Below are positions 36,935 to 45,643 of a stretch of 64,000 bases of DNA, in pieces. The stretch's first letter is position 1. The number at the start of each line of letters is the position of its first letter. This DNA comes from JANXLS01 sp038227045. GTDB lineage: Bacteria; Planctomycetota; SZUA-567; H5-PLA8. A model generated the notes under the pieces. The model worked only from the letters and a program-made list of their open reading frames with translations. It was not told where the DNA came from and ran no database searches. The stretch is taken from NCBI GenBank assembly GCA_038227045.1, contig JBBRQD010000001.1:62001-126000 (forward strand), written 5' to 3'. Both the position numbers and the translations under genes were made by a program.

Positions 36935-37291
36935 ATGGCCGACAGTTATTATCAGAAGAGCAGCCTCAAACAGCTTCGCCGCTTGAAAGCGGCCAGTCCG
37001 AACGCCGGCGAATCGTTTGCCGCGATGTCGAATTTTACGAAGAGCGCTGTGGCGGATGGGGCACTCTCGTCGAAGATTAAACATTTAATGGCGATCGCCG
37101 TGGCGCACGCAACGAAATGTCCGTACTGCATCGACCACCACGTCAAAACGGCTGTCAAATTGGGCGCGACGGAAGCGGAGATCAACGAATCAATTCTGGT
37201 CGCCATCGCGCTGAACACGGGCGCGGCATTCACACACGCGGGAATGGCGCTGGATTCGCTGGATGAAATGACGGCGGAAGCCCCGAAGTAA
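36935..37291 (+). CDS. carboxymuconolactone decarboxylase family / AhpD-like protein
   Basis: A 118-residue all-helical CMD-family protein with the AhpD-type redox motif C62-P-Y-C65 followed by IDHH, so it probably acts as a thiol peroxidase or disulfide reductase partner instead of a ring decarboxylase. A perfect AGGAG box precedes the ATG at 36935; a longer open frame from 36683 overlaps ileS and is not real. It follows ileS across a GCCGGC repeat and ends at an intrinsic terminator. Confidence 0.92.
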   Translation: MADSYYQKSSLKQLRRLKAASPNAGESFAAMSNFTKSAVADGALSSKIKHLMAIAVAHATKCPYCIDHHVKTAVKLGATEAEINESILVAIALNTGAAFTHAGMALDSLDEMTAEAPK

Positions 37292-37310
37292 AACGATGAA
37301 ACCGAAATGG

Positions 37311-37336
37311 GCCGGCGAATCGGCGCCGGCTTTCTT
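37311..37336 (+). terminator. intrinsic terminator after the AhpD-like gene
   Basis: Stem GCCGGCG (37311-37317) pairs with CGCCGGC (37324-37330) and is followed by TTTCTT. Confidence 0.7.
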
Positions 37337-37339
37337 CCG

Positions 37340-39298
37340 CTAAAAAAGCTTCTTGAATTTGTCAACCAGGCCCCCGCCACTCTCCTTTTTTGGCGAGTTG
37401 GAGTTCGGCGCGTTCTCTGTCCGCTGGGGCGCTATCAGTGCAGGCGGATCGCTCACCGTTTCAGCCGCATCGCCGGTTGCGAAATCGACTTCAAGATCGT
37501 CTATGAACAGGACACCCACATCGGCAGTCGCTTCGATCCGCACAAATACTTCTTTGGCGTCGTTAAGTGCTTTTTGCCTGAATCGATATGTCACCCATTC
37601 GCGGCTGGCCGTCTCAATTTCAGCGCTTTTTGACCGGAAGATCGTATTGCCGGGTTCGACCCAATAAAATGTGACCGACACGCCGCTGCGCGCGGATGAA
37701 TTTGTGCCGCCGGCGTTGGAGCGCGCCTTGAATGTCCCTTCTAAAGCGCGATGAAGGACATCGGCGGTCTTCAACGGAATATCCAGTTGCGGCATTCGCT
37801 GGGGCTTTCCCGCGGTGTCGAGGCGCAGCACTTTTCCGTGGCCCGGCTCGGCGACAATCGAAAAAGCCGTGTGAGTGACGATCTTCCAGTCGTCCCGGCG
37901 TTTGTCGAGATCGACGGTCTCGAAATCCTCGGCGATCAATTTCGGATTCTTGTTTTCGTTTTTCGCGGCCGGCTTTTCCGCCGGCAATGCGATTGCCTTG
38001 TCCGCATCGGCCGGCACCGCATTTCCCCGCAGCGCGCGCCACCCGACGACGGCTACCGTCAACACAGCAATCGCCGCGCCGGCGATCATCGGCAGATGCG
38101 ATTTGCCGGGGGCTTTCGCCCGCGCGGCGCTGATTCGGGTTATTTCGTCGGCGGCCGAAACAGGCTTGGCCGTCGACGCCGCGGCCGCGAACAGCCCCAG
38201 CATCCTGCGCGGCAAGACGCTCGATTTTGTATCATCCAGCGCCGCGAATTCCGGCGGTTTCCCAGCCTTGAGAGATTCCAGGTCGCGTATTAATTCAGCG
38301 CAATTGCGGTAGCGGTCTTCCGGCGCTTTTGCCATCATTTTCCGAATGACTTGAACGACGCCATCGGGAATGTTTTCGACGAGATCCTGCGGATTGGGAA
38401 GCTGCTCCGTCAAATGTTTCATCATGATCAGTGCCGGAGTCGCGCCGCTGAACGGCGTCTTTCCGGTGACCAGATTGTAAAACGTCGCGCCAAGCGAATA
38501 AATGTCCGTCCGCCCGTCGATTGTCTTTTCGCCCTTCGCCTGCTCTGGCGAAATATAATGCGCCGTCCCGAGCACCGCGCCGGATTGCGTGTTGAACGAT
38601 TGTTCTTCGTCGCTGAGATCTTTCGACAGTCCCATGTCCAGAATCTTGACAATGCCGGAATCGCCGATAAAAATATTACCGGGCTTGATGTCGCGGTGGA
38701 CGATGCCCTGGTCGTGAGCATATTGAAGGCCGTGCGCGACCTGCGTCACGATATCGATGGAGCGTTCCAATGGAAGCTGGTGTTCGTGCCTGCGCAGTTC
38801 GTCGAGGGACTCGCCATCGCAGTATTCCATCGCGTAATAGTGGAGGCCATTGGCTTCCCCTTCCGCCAGCGCGACCGCGATATTTTTGTGGCGCAGATGC
38901 GTGGCGGCTTTGGCTTCGCGTCTGAAACGCGACAGACATTCTTTATGCTTTGAAAACTTTTCCGGGAGCACTTTCAAGGCGACAGTGCGTTGGTTTTCAA
39001 TGTCTTCCGCGAGATAAACCGCGCCCAGTCCGCCTTCGCCGAGCTTTTTTATTATTTTGAACGGGCCGATGCGATCGATGCCGTCGCAATCCGAATTTTG
39101 CGCGGCCTGGATGGCATTGTCGCGAATGGCATCGGTGATCACATGGAGTCGAACGAGCACATCCGCCAAGGGGAGTTTCTGGCCGTGTCCCGAGAGCCGC
39201 ACCTGCTCTTCTTTTGCAGCCTGAATCTGCTCCGACGTAACCATGCGCGATTTCACCAGGGCATTTTCAATTTCATCGTCGGCTGGAGTCGTCGCCAT
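37340..39298 (-). CDS. membrane serine/threonine protein kinase with extracellular beta-sandwich domain
   Basis: A 652-residue Hanks-type kinase. Residues about 8-70 resemble the GspE/MshEN N-terminal domain (VTSEQIQAAKEEQVRLSG, KLPLADVLVRL). The kinase follows: GEGGLGAVYLAED, VALKVLPEKF, catalytic HRDIKPGNI with D203, DMG in place of DFG, and HYISPEQAKG. A transmembrane helix at about 397-418 (PMIAGAAIAVLTVAVVGW) separates it from an external C-terminal domain (about 440-630) that looks like a carbohydrate-binding jelly roll (DFETVDLDKRRDDWKIV, LFIDDLEVDFATGD). A signal from the outside may thus drive phosphorylation; targets are unknown. ATG 39298 was preferred over the longer frame to 39481, which overlaps the divergent nagA region. 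Confidence 0.93.
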   Translation of the reverse strand: MATTPADDEIENALVKSRMVTSEQIQAAKEEQVRLSGHGQKLPLADVLVRLHVITDAIRDNAIQAAQNSDCDGIDRIGPFKIIKKLGEGGLGAVYLAEDIENQRTVALKVLPEKFSKHKECLSRFRREAKAATHLRHKNIAVALAEGEANGLHYYAMEYCDGESLDELRRHEHQLPLERSIDIVTQVAHGLQYAHDQGIVHRDIKPGNIFIGDSGIVKILDMGLSKDLSDEEQSFNTQSGAVLGTAHYISPEQAKGEKTIDGRTDIYSLGATFYNLVTGKTPFSGATPALIMMKHLTEQLPNPQDLVENIPDGVVQVIRKMMAKAPEDRYRNCAELIRDLESLKAGKPPEFAALDDTKSSVLPRRMLGLFAAAASTAKPVSAADEITRISAARAKAPGKSHLPMIAGAAIAVLTVAVVGWRALRGNAVPADADKAIALPAEKPAAKNENKNPKLIAEDFETVDLDKRRDDWKIVTHTAFSIVAEPGHGKVLRLDTAGKPQRMPQLDIPLKTADVLHRALEGTFKARSNAGGTNSSARSGVSVTFYWVEPGNTIFRSKSAEIETASREWVTYRFRQKALNDAKEVFVRIEATADVGVLFIDDLEVDFATGDAAETVSDPPALIAPQRTENAPNSNSPKKESGGGLVDKFKKLF

Positions 39299-39408
39299 GC
39301 GGAAGCACCTGTCATTTCGAAGAATCGAATTTGTTACAGGATAACGGCTCGCCACAGCTTCGAAAGTCCCAATTTTTGAGATCGTGCGAATGGAAGGCGT
39401 GGTGTAAA

Positions 39409-40572
39409 ATGCAGAATATGTTTGGACGAGAGCACATTCTTGCGCGCCGCTTCGACACCGCTCAGCCTGTTCGGCTGACACTCGCGGACGCGTCGATTTT
39501 CAATGTCGAAGAAATTGACAGCGCGCCCGAAAATGTGTGGATCGCGCCGGCTCTGTTCGATCCGCAAATTAACGGTTTTGCGGGCGTCGATTTTCAACGC
39601 GACGGGCTTACGGTGGAGGAATTGTCCGCGGCGGCGAACGGGATGCGAGCCGCAGGATGCGGTCAATTTCTCTTCACCCTCACCACCGACGAATGGCCCG
39701 CGCTGCTCACGCGGTTGAAACATGCGCGCGCATTGCGAACACAATCCGCCGAATTGCAGAGCGCCATTGCAGGCTGGCACATCGAAGGCCCGTTTCTCTC
39801 GGCCGAGCCGGGATTTCACGGCGCACACGATCCGAAACTGATGCTGAATCCGACGGCCGAGCGCATCCGCGAACTGCGCGCTGCGGCAGGCGACGATCCG
39901 CTGTTGATCACTCTCGCGCCCGAACGCGCTGGGGCTATTGAGGCAATCGAACTCGCCGTGTCGCTGAATATCGCCGTGAGCCTAGGGCATACGGATGCGT
40001 CCGCCTCGACACTCGCGGCGGCGGTCAAAGCGGGCGCAACGGGCTTCACGCATCTCGGCAACGGCTGCACGCAAGTGCTCGACCGGCACGACAATATTAT
40101 TTTGCGCGTGCTGGAAACGCCGGGGCTGTGCGCGAGTTTGATTCCGGATGGCATTCATGTTTCGCCGGCGATGTTCAGACTGATTCACGCCGGAACTAGC
40201 CGGAGCGAGGATGCGGCATCGGTGTGCTATACAACCGACGCGATGTCGGCGGCGGGTGCGCCACCGGGACGCTATCGAATTGGGAAAGTCGAGACGGAAG
40301 TGGGCGCGGACAGAGTTGTACGAATGCCGGGACGAACGAATTTCGCAGGCTCGGCATTGCGTCCGATCGACGGCGTTTTCATGGCCGCGAAGATGTTGGA
40401 TTGTTCATGGCAGGACGCGTGGACGCGCGCATCGCTGGCGACCCGGCGCTATGCCGGATTGAGCGTGAAACAGCACGGCAAACCGTTTTGCGTGCTGACC
40501 GTGGATGGGAATGAATTCAAGAGCGGGCAGCTTTATTCGGATGGGAAGAGTATTGAAATTTTGAAATCGTGA
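39409..40572 (+). CDS. nagA: N-acetylglucosamine-6-phosphate deacetylase
   Basis: A 387-residue amidohydrolase that deacetylates GlcNAc-6-phosphate in amino-sugar and cell-wall recycling. Metal and catalytic residues: Glu126 (GWHIEGPFLS), His194 (LGHTDAS), His215 (FTHLGNG) and Asp277 (TTDAMSAAG). The first metal-binding loop is APALFDPQINGFAGVDF, with no HxH pair, as in E. coli NagA. ATG 39409 is listed; ATG 39418 three codons on is equally possible. It is divergent from the kinase; no nagB is adjacent. Confidence 0.93.
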   Translation: MQNMFGREHILARRFDTAQPVRLTLADASIFNVEEIDSAPENVWIAPALFDPQINGFAGVDFQRDGLTVEELSAAANGMRAAGCGQFLFTLTTDEWPALLTRLKHARALRTQSAELQSAIAGWHIEGPFLSAEPGFHGAHDPKLMLNPTAERIRELRAAAGDDPLLITLAPERAGAIEAIELAVSLNIAVSLGHTDASASTLAAAVKAGATGFTHLGNGCTQVLDRHDNIILRVLETPGLCASLIPDGIHVSPAMFRLIHAGTSRSEDAASVCYTTDAMSAAGAPPGRYRIGKVETEVGADRVVRMPGRTNFAGSALRPIDGVFMAAKMLDCSWQDAWTRASLATRRYAGLSVKQHGKPFCVLTVDGNEFKSGQLYSDGKSIEILKS

Positions 40573-40599
40573 GCAGCCGAATTGCGCTCCCAAAATCGA

Positions 40600-41016
40600 C
40601 TACTTCTTGGCATCCTCTTTTTTCTCTTCCTTCTTTTCGTCAGGCTTCTTCTCGTCCTTTTTTTCTTCTTTTTTCTCCGTGACCGGCGGCGCTGGCGGCA
40701 GCGGCGCGGGCGGAAGTTTTGGCGTGTAGAGCTCCACTGACTTTAAATTAATGAATGGCACCGATTCGTTCGGTTTGGATTCGATTGTGCCGATCAGGAC
40801 CACCTTCTGATTCTTGCCGACATATTCCGCGACCATTTTTTCAGCCGCGTCGGTCTTGGCCACATAATACATTTCATTCAGCGCATCGGTCATCTGCGCG
40901 CACGCGTCCAGTTTGACTGTTTTTTCCAAAACGCCACGAATCTTCTCTTCGCCGGCTTGCGCGGCCAGACTTACTACCAACGCACACATCGCAATCGCAA
41001 AATACCGCATCACCAC
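40600..41016 (-). CDS. secreted protein with charged C-terminal tail, unknown
   Basis: A 138-residue exported protein: signal peptide (MRYFAIAMCALVVSLAAQAG), a globular core of about 75 residues (KIRGVLEKTVKLDACAQMTD, MVAEYVGKNQKVVLIGTIE), then a Pro-rich linker and a Lys/Glu/Asp repeat tail (TEKKEEKKDEKKPDEKKEEK). The start may be GTG 41016, GTG 41013 or ATG 41010; an AAGGAGGG box sits 5-11 bases upstream. The core resembles small beta-barrel DUF domains, but no family is assigned. It follows the M48 peptidase gene. Confidence 0.65.
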   Translation of the reverse strand: MVMRYFAIAMCALVVSLAAQAGEEKIRGVLEKTVKLDACAQMTDALNEMYYVAKTDAAEKMVAEYVGKNQKVVLIGTIESKPNESVPFINLKSVELYTPKLPPAPLPPAPPVTEKKEEKKDEKKPDEKKEEKKEDAKK

Positions 41017-41062
41017 ACGACCCTCCTTTTCGTTCTTTTTTGGCGCAGGCAGGTTGCCTGCG

Positions 41063-42460
41063 TTACCTGTGCAAAATCAATTCCGCGGCGATCAATAGCG
41101 CGACGAACGCCATCAATGCCATGCGCAGCATTTTCAAGCGCGCGTGAAAGCGTACCGATTCTTGCGGATCGCCGCTTAACCGCAGCACCTGAACGATGCG
41201 TTCGGCGATCGATCCGTGATGCCAGCATGGCACGGCGCGCATGTTTCCGTTGCGTCTGGCGATTTTTTCAAGCGCGGCTATCAACGGCTGCGGCGTGCCA
41301 ACCAGCTCGGCGCTCGCCAGATCCGCTTCGCGCTCACACTGCCGAGACAGCGCACCGAAGAAAAAATATATGTATCCGATCACGAACGACATTGTCATGC
41401 CCACCTGCAAAATGGGAAACGCATTCCATTCGTGCGCGACGGCGTTGTAAAGAGGATCGATCACCAGGGCCATGCACAGAATCACGACAAAATAAAACGT
41501 CAGGTGGCCATAGCGCGCATGGCCGAGTTCGTGACCGAGCACTGCTTCGGTTTCGTCGAGGCTCAGTTCGTCCACAAGCAGGGGGCTAATGAGCACATAG
41601 CGAAAGCGCGACCAGGGCCCCATGACGCACGCATTCAACATGCCGGAACTGCGTTCGCCCCAGACGAGAATCGCGCGCGCTTTGACGCCCGAACGCTCCA
41701 TCAGTCTGGTCATCCGGTCCTTCAATTCGCCTTCCGGCATCGGCTCGCACTTCCACAATTTCACCGCAGCCAACGGCACGAGGATCAGGGCGGATACCGC
41801 GGAGATGCCCAATATCAACGCCGATTGCAGCATCTCGTTTTCGAGCCACGACGTATAGTTCTTCGGCAGCATCTGGCCGAAGTCCGTCAGGACCGACAGC
41901 GCCGCGCACAAACTCAGCGGGAGCCAAGTGAGCTTGGCTTCGAAACTCAGATACGAAAACAGGGGAATCATGCGCCGCCGTACCCCCGACGCCAGGCGGC
42001 GGCGCGGAATCCACGACAGCACCATCGCCGCCAGATAGGGACCGATCGACAAGAGGGTCGTGGCTACGACACTTTTGGAAAATTGCAGATTCCCGATGCC
42101 CGCGTCGGCGCTCATGCCAAACCAACTCGGCCACTGCGCGACAGCCAGCGGCCATTTCAAATACCAGATCGCCCAGGCGAACAGTGCGACGGAAAGAAAT
42201 TGCGCGGCCAGCGCACAGCGTCCGTGAAATTGCAGTGGATGCATGCCCACGCCGCCGCCATCGGGCGATTCTCCGTAGTTCGTGCGCCGTTCCATCAAGC
42301 GCGCGGCAATTTCGTGAAAGCTCCACGATCCGATAAAAAATACCAGCCAGACCCAGATTATAGTGGAAGCGGCCGGCAGAGGGCCATCGTCGTGGCTCAA
42401 ATAGTCGCCGATGCGTTCGGCGCACATGATGACGGCGATCAAATCGAAAGGTATGCGCAT
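41063..42460 (-). CDS. M48-family membrane metallopeptidase
   Basis: A 465-residue integral membrane zinc peptidase. Several N-terminal helices precede the M48 catalytic site HELGH at 310-314 (AVLGHELGHARYGH) with the third ligand in CEREADLASAELVG and a further helix just before it. The arrangement matches Ste24/HtpX-type proteases acting at the inner membrane on damaged or prenylated-type substrates. Other family features are GMLNACVMGPWSRFRYVLIS and LLVDELSLDETEAVLGHE. A CAGGTTT array lies immediately upstream of the start. Confidence 0.93.
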   Translation of the reverse strand: MRIPFDLIAVIMCAERIGDYLSHDDGPLPAASTIIWVWLVFFIGSWSFHEIAARLMERRTNYGESPDGGGVGMHPLQFHGRCALAAQFLSVALFAWAIWYLKWPLAVAQWPSWFGMSADAGIGNLQFSKSVVATTLLSIGPYLAAMVLSWIPRRRLASGVRRRMIPLFSYLSFEAKLTWLPLSLCAALSVLTDFGQMLPKNYTSWLENEMLQSALILGISAVSALILVPLAAVKLWKCEPMPEGELKDRMTRLMERSGVKARAILVWGERSSGMLNACVMGPWSRFRYVLISPLLVDELSLDETEAVLGHELGHARYGHLTFYFVVILCMALVIDPLYNAVAHEWNAFPILQVGMTMSFVIGYIYFFFGALSRQCEREADLASAELVGTPQPLIAALEKIARRNGNMRAVPCWHHGSIAERIVQVLRLSGDPQESVRFHARLKMLRMALMAFVALLIAAELILHR

Positions 42461-42470
42461 ATAACGACGG

Positions 42471-42507
42471 TTTCAGGTTCCAGGTTTCAGGTTTCAGGTT
42501 TCAAGTT
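42471..42507. repeat. CAGGTTT phrase array, copy 1
   Basis: Four to five tandem copies of the 7-base phrase CAGGTTT (with CAGGTTC and CAAGTT variants) lie just upstream of the M48 gene. Relatives occur at 52364-52387, 52861-52877 and 60959-60994. Confidence 0.85.
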
Positions 42508-42615
42508 ATGACCATTGCCTGAACTAGACGATTCTAATCGACGCAACTAAAGGAGCAAGCGTCTGGTACTACTTTCCATTGCGATGACGAAGAATTTAAG
42601 AGAGAATCAGCCGCG

Positions 42616-43419
42616 ATGAAAAATGATCTCGCGAACAATTCGTCCTCTTCCACTCCCGTCGCTCTGATCACCGGCGCGTCGCGCGGAATTGGACGCGGTA
42701 TTGCCGTCGCGCTTGCTCAGGCGGGTTGGCGCGTGGGCGTCAACTACGCGTCCAATCAAAGCGCGGCGGACGAAACTCTGGCGCTCATTCGCGCCGCTGG
42801 CGGAACCGCCCAAGCGGTTCAAGGCGACGTGGCCAATGCCGCGCAACGCAAGTACATCGTCGATTTCACGCTGGCGCATTTCGGGCGGCTCGACGCGCTG
42901 ATCAATAACGCCGGCGTCGCACCCGATTCGCGCGACGACCTTCTCGACGCCAGTGAAAGTGCCTACGACCACGTGATGAACGTCAACTTGAAGGGACCGT
43001 ATTTTCTCTCGCAACTCGCCGCGCGCCACATGCTCGATCAGATCGCGGCCGGAACTATTCAGCGCGGGTTTATCATCAATATTTCGTCGGTGAGCGCTTA
43101 TGCCGTCTCAACCAATCGCGGCGAATATTGCATCAGCAAGGCGGGCATGGCGATGATGACCCGGCTCTTCGCGACCCGTCTGGCCAACGAAAAGATTTTC
43201 GTCCACGAAGTCCGACCCGGCGTGATCGAGACGGACATGACCGGAGCGGTGAAGGAAAAATACGAGAAGCTCATTCAAGAAGGGCTGTCGCCGATCAAGC
43301 GCTGGGGCCAACCCGAGGACGTGGGCGCATGCGTGGCTGCCATTTTAGGCGGCGCGTTTCCGTTTACGACTGGGCAGGTGTTCGACGTGGACGGCGGTTA
43401 TCATTTGCGGCGGCTGTGA
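42616..43419 (+). CDS. 3-oxoacyl-ACP reductase-like short-chain dehydrogenase
   Basis: A 267-residue SDR of the FabG-like group. Motifs: TGASRGIG at 19-26, NNAG at 97-100, catalytic Ser157 or Ser158 (NISSVSAY), Tyr171 and Lys175 (EYCISKAG), and the C-terminal TTGQVFDVDGGYHLRRL. It probably reduces a keto group with NAD(P)H; the frequent annotation is 3-ketoacyl-ACP reductase, but it is not in a fatty-acid cluster, so substrate is open. The N-terminus is about 12 residues longer than usual and Ser-rich. Confidence 0.93.
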   Translation: MKNDLANNSSSSTPVALITGASRGIGRGIAVALAQAGWRVGVNYASNQSAADETLALIRAAGGTAQAVQGDVANAAQRKYIVDFTLAHFGRLDALINNAGVAPDSRDDLLDASESAYDHVMNVNLKGPYFLSQLAARHMLDQIAAGTIQRGFIINISSVSAYAVSTNRGEYCISKAGMAMMTRLFATRLANEKIFVHEVRPGVIETDMTGAVKEKYEKLIQEGLSPIKRWGQPEDVGACVAAILGGAFPFTTGQVFDVDGGYHLRRL

Positions 43420-43422
43420 AAT

Positions 43423-43602
43423 TTACGGCCGGAAGATATCCTTGCGGTTTTCGGGGGTGACGGTTTCGACGTGCGGGCGTTCAGCCAATGTGCGGTCGTC
43501 GAAGTCTTGTTCTCCGCGATGACAGCCGGTCGTCACCACCACGATCACCGCGAATGCGCCCAGCAGCAAGGTCTTCTTCAGCTTTCCAAACACACTCGTC
43601 AT
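43423..43602 (-). CDS. small lipoprotein
   Basis: A 59-residue lipoprotein: basic N-terminus (SVFGKLKKTLLLG), hydrophobic core, lipobox TTGC with the lipidated Cys near residue 27, then a short charged tail (HRGEQDFDDRTLAERPHVET). A GAGGAG box precedes the ATG at 43602. It follows the TPR gene by 13 bases, so the two form an operon. Function unknown. Confidence 0.75.
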   Translation of the reverse strand: MTSVFGKLKKTLLLGAFAVIVVVTTGCHRGEQDFDDRTLAERPHVETVTPENRKDIFRP

Positions 43603-43615
43603 CGTTGCTCCTCGA

Positions 43616-44074
43616 TTAATCGTTGTCTTTGCGGCTCGTATTCTTGCGTTCGACCAGCTTGCGCACCAGCGTTTGAAAGCGCGGATCGGTTTTGAGCGCG
43701 GCCAGATCGTGGTCGTTGCGCAAATGATCGACATCATTATAGCCTAGATCGACTGCTTTTGAAAGATTCTTCAGCGCATTGTCGGTCTGCCCGATCAGCG
43801 CATACGAACATGCCAGATTGTATCGGATCGTTTCATTCTCCGGCTTGAGCTGCGCGAGGCGAATGTCCAGCTCCAGGCCTTTTTCGTAGTCGCCGTTCCG
43901 GGTGTACGCGTCGCCCAGCAGGACCAGTGCGTCGTAATGCAGCGGATTCGAATCCAGAATGCGCTGGCACAATCCGATTTCAAGCTCGATCTCGGTGGGC
44001 GTGCCCACATCAATGGGCCTGTCCAGATCCACCGTCAAGCCGCCGACGTACAGTTTTCGAATATCTAAAACCAT
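43616..44074 (-). CDS. TPR protein, end-of-group type
   Basis: A 152-residue tetratricopeptide protein. Helical repeats: ILDSNPLHYDALVLLGDAYT, KGLELDIRLAQLKPENETIR, YNLACSYALIGQTDNALKNL and a final KAVDLGYNDVDHLRNDHDLA segment ending DPRFQTLVRKL, the planctomycete TPR end-of-group signature. Probably a small protein-protein interaction scaffold. The start is uncertain; ATG 44074 opens the compact domain, while the frame continues to 44245 with Lys/Arg-rich sequence and a possible start near 44173. Confidence 0.85.
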   Translation of the reverse strand: MVLDIRKLYVGGLTVDLDRPIDVGTPTEIELEIGLCQRILDSNPLHYDALVLLGDAYTRNGDYEKGLELDIRLAQLKPENETIRYNLACSYALIGQTDNALKNLSKAVDLGYNDVDHLRNDHDLAALKTDPRFQTLVRKLVERKNTSRKDND

Positions 44075-44218
44075 GTTGCTGCGTGATTTTCGTTTTTTGC
44101 GCTGGCGCACGCCGGATGCTCCTTTCGCTTCCCTTAAGAACGACGCGAGCTGATGGCCTTCCGATCCACGCATAGTATCGGCTGCCTTTGTTTTTCCAAA
44201 AGCAAATCTGACAAATTC

Positions 44219-44348
44219 CTCGCACAAAGACACGAAGAACGCCAAGAATCACAAAGAGAAGAGAAACAAAGATGAATGCGGGATCAAAAGTGCGGTCCAG
44301 TCAACGCTTTCTTTGTGCGTCTTGGCGTTCTTCGTGTCTTTGTGCGAG
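44219..44348. repeat. 28-bp perfect inverted repeat
   Basis: Arms 44219-44246 and 44321-44348 (ACAAAGACACGAAGAACGCC with flanks, and complement) are exactly complementary over 28 bases; similarity extends inward (TCACAAAGAGA / CTTTCTTTGTG). It occupies the gap of 44075-44489, which holds no other recognised feature. Confidence 0.9.
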
Positions 44349-44489
44349 AGCTTTTTTGAGAAAGCGCTCCATATAAGATTTCCCTCAAGTTCTCTCTCGT
44401 AACGTCCGATAATTGAGTTTAGGCAGGTGGACTGATGCCATTTTGACACTTGATTTTCAAGGGACGCGCGGCACGCTAAAGCGACGAAG

Positions 44490-45518
44490 ATGACTCAACT
44501 ATCATCCACGGCCAGTTACAAACGGCGCGAAATTCAGGGACAGTTGCTGATGGATTTTGGCGACGCGCTCCCTCCCCCCAACAAGGCGGCTTCTCCCGAA
44601 GCGCCGCGTCAAAGTGCATCGGCATTGCCGGCTGTACACGCCATCGCCGATCGCGAACTGCCCGCCCCGATTGCGTCCGAACTTCCGGAATCGTCCGCCG
44701 CGAAATTGGACGGCGCTCCCGGGTATAAACTGACCGGCAAACGCAGCGCGAACGTCCCCACTTTTCCAAATTTTCCAAACGAACTCAATCGGCTCGCCGC
44801 ATCTCTTGAGACCGAGAGCGCTCTACAATTCGTCACCGACGCGCGGGCCATGGAGTTGATCGAACTGGCGGCACGCGAAGTTCGTCCGGGCGAAGTGCGC
44901 GCCGTGCGTGTGCGTTTTCTGCCGTTCCGCGCCACGCTTTACAGCTTCAAAATGGACAAGGCGCGCACGGCTGCCGTGAAATTTCACGTCGCGTTCCGCC
45001 GCGCGGGCGAAGCGGTGATTTTGCAGGCCGCGCGCTTGATGCTGTGCCGCGTGCGCAAGACGCGCCAGACGCTGCACCGTTCCGAATACGACGCGTTCGT
45101 CCGTTCGTTGCCCGCCGGGGAATTCAAGCTGCCGGGCGCGCGACGGGCGCGCAAGATGTCGTTCGGCGCATGCGGCGTTCACCGCCAATTGGACGAGAGC
45201 TTTCGGCGCATCAACGAAACTTATTTTTCAGCGCAGCTCAAGCAGCCCGAATTGTGCTGGAGCCCCGTGCGCGCGCGGCGCATTCTGGGCAGCTATCAGG
45301 AACGCTGCGACAGGCTGATCGTCAGCCGCGTCTTCGATACGCCGGCAGTTCCGCTGTTCGTGCTCGATTTTTTAATGTACCACGAACTGCTCCATAAATT
45401 CCTGGGCGTGGGCCGGCGCGGCGACGGCAGACGCTGCATGCACGGGCCGGAATTCAAAGCGCTGGAACGAAAATTCGAGCGCTTCGATGAAGCTCAAGCG
45501 TTCATCAAGCGGCTTTGA
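44490..45518 (+). CDS. SprT-like zinc metalloprotease
   Basis: A 342-residue protein. About 110 N-terminal residues look disordered (Pro/Ser/Ala-rich). The C-terminal half is a SprT-like domain with the zinc site HELLH at 298-302 (FLMYHELLHKFLGVG), the downstream ligand His in CMHGPEFKALER, and the SRVFDTPAVPLFVLDFLMYH strand-helix. There is no C-terminal zinc ribbon. SprT/Spartan-type proteases act on DNA-protein crosslinks in eukaryotes, but the bacterial role is unknown. It stands alone, 125 bases before the HEAT-repeat gene. Confidence 0.85.
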   Translation: MTQLSSTASYKRREIQGQLLMDFGDALPPPNKAASPEAPRQSASALPAVHAIADRELPAPIASELPESSAAKLDGAPGYKLTGKRSANVPTFPNFPNELNRLAASLETESALQFVTDARAMELIELAAREVRPGEVRAVRVRFLPFRATLYSFKMDKARTAAVKFHVAFRRAGEAVILQAARLMLCRVRKTRQTLHRSEYDAFVRSLPAGEFKLPGARRARKMSFGACGVHRQLDESFRRINETYFSAQLKQPELCWSPVRARRILGSYQERCDRLIVSRVFDTPAVPLFVLDFLMYHELLHKFLGVGRRGDGRRCMHGPEFKALERKFERFDEAQAFIKRL

Positions 45519-45643
45519 TCTGCGCATGTGCACATTTCCGCCATTGCGCGGAGTCGCGAATTCCTGGATAATTGCATTCAATCTTTACATCGCATCGTCA
45601 TACCAGTGGGGCAGGACTCATCCCGCTAAGAGGAGAAAAGACC

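Noticed and set aside
42471..42507. CRISPR-like short repeats
   Set aside because: Units are 7 bases, without spacers, and no cas gene is near.
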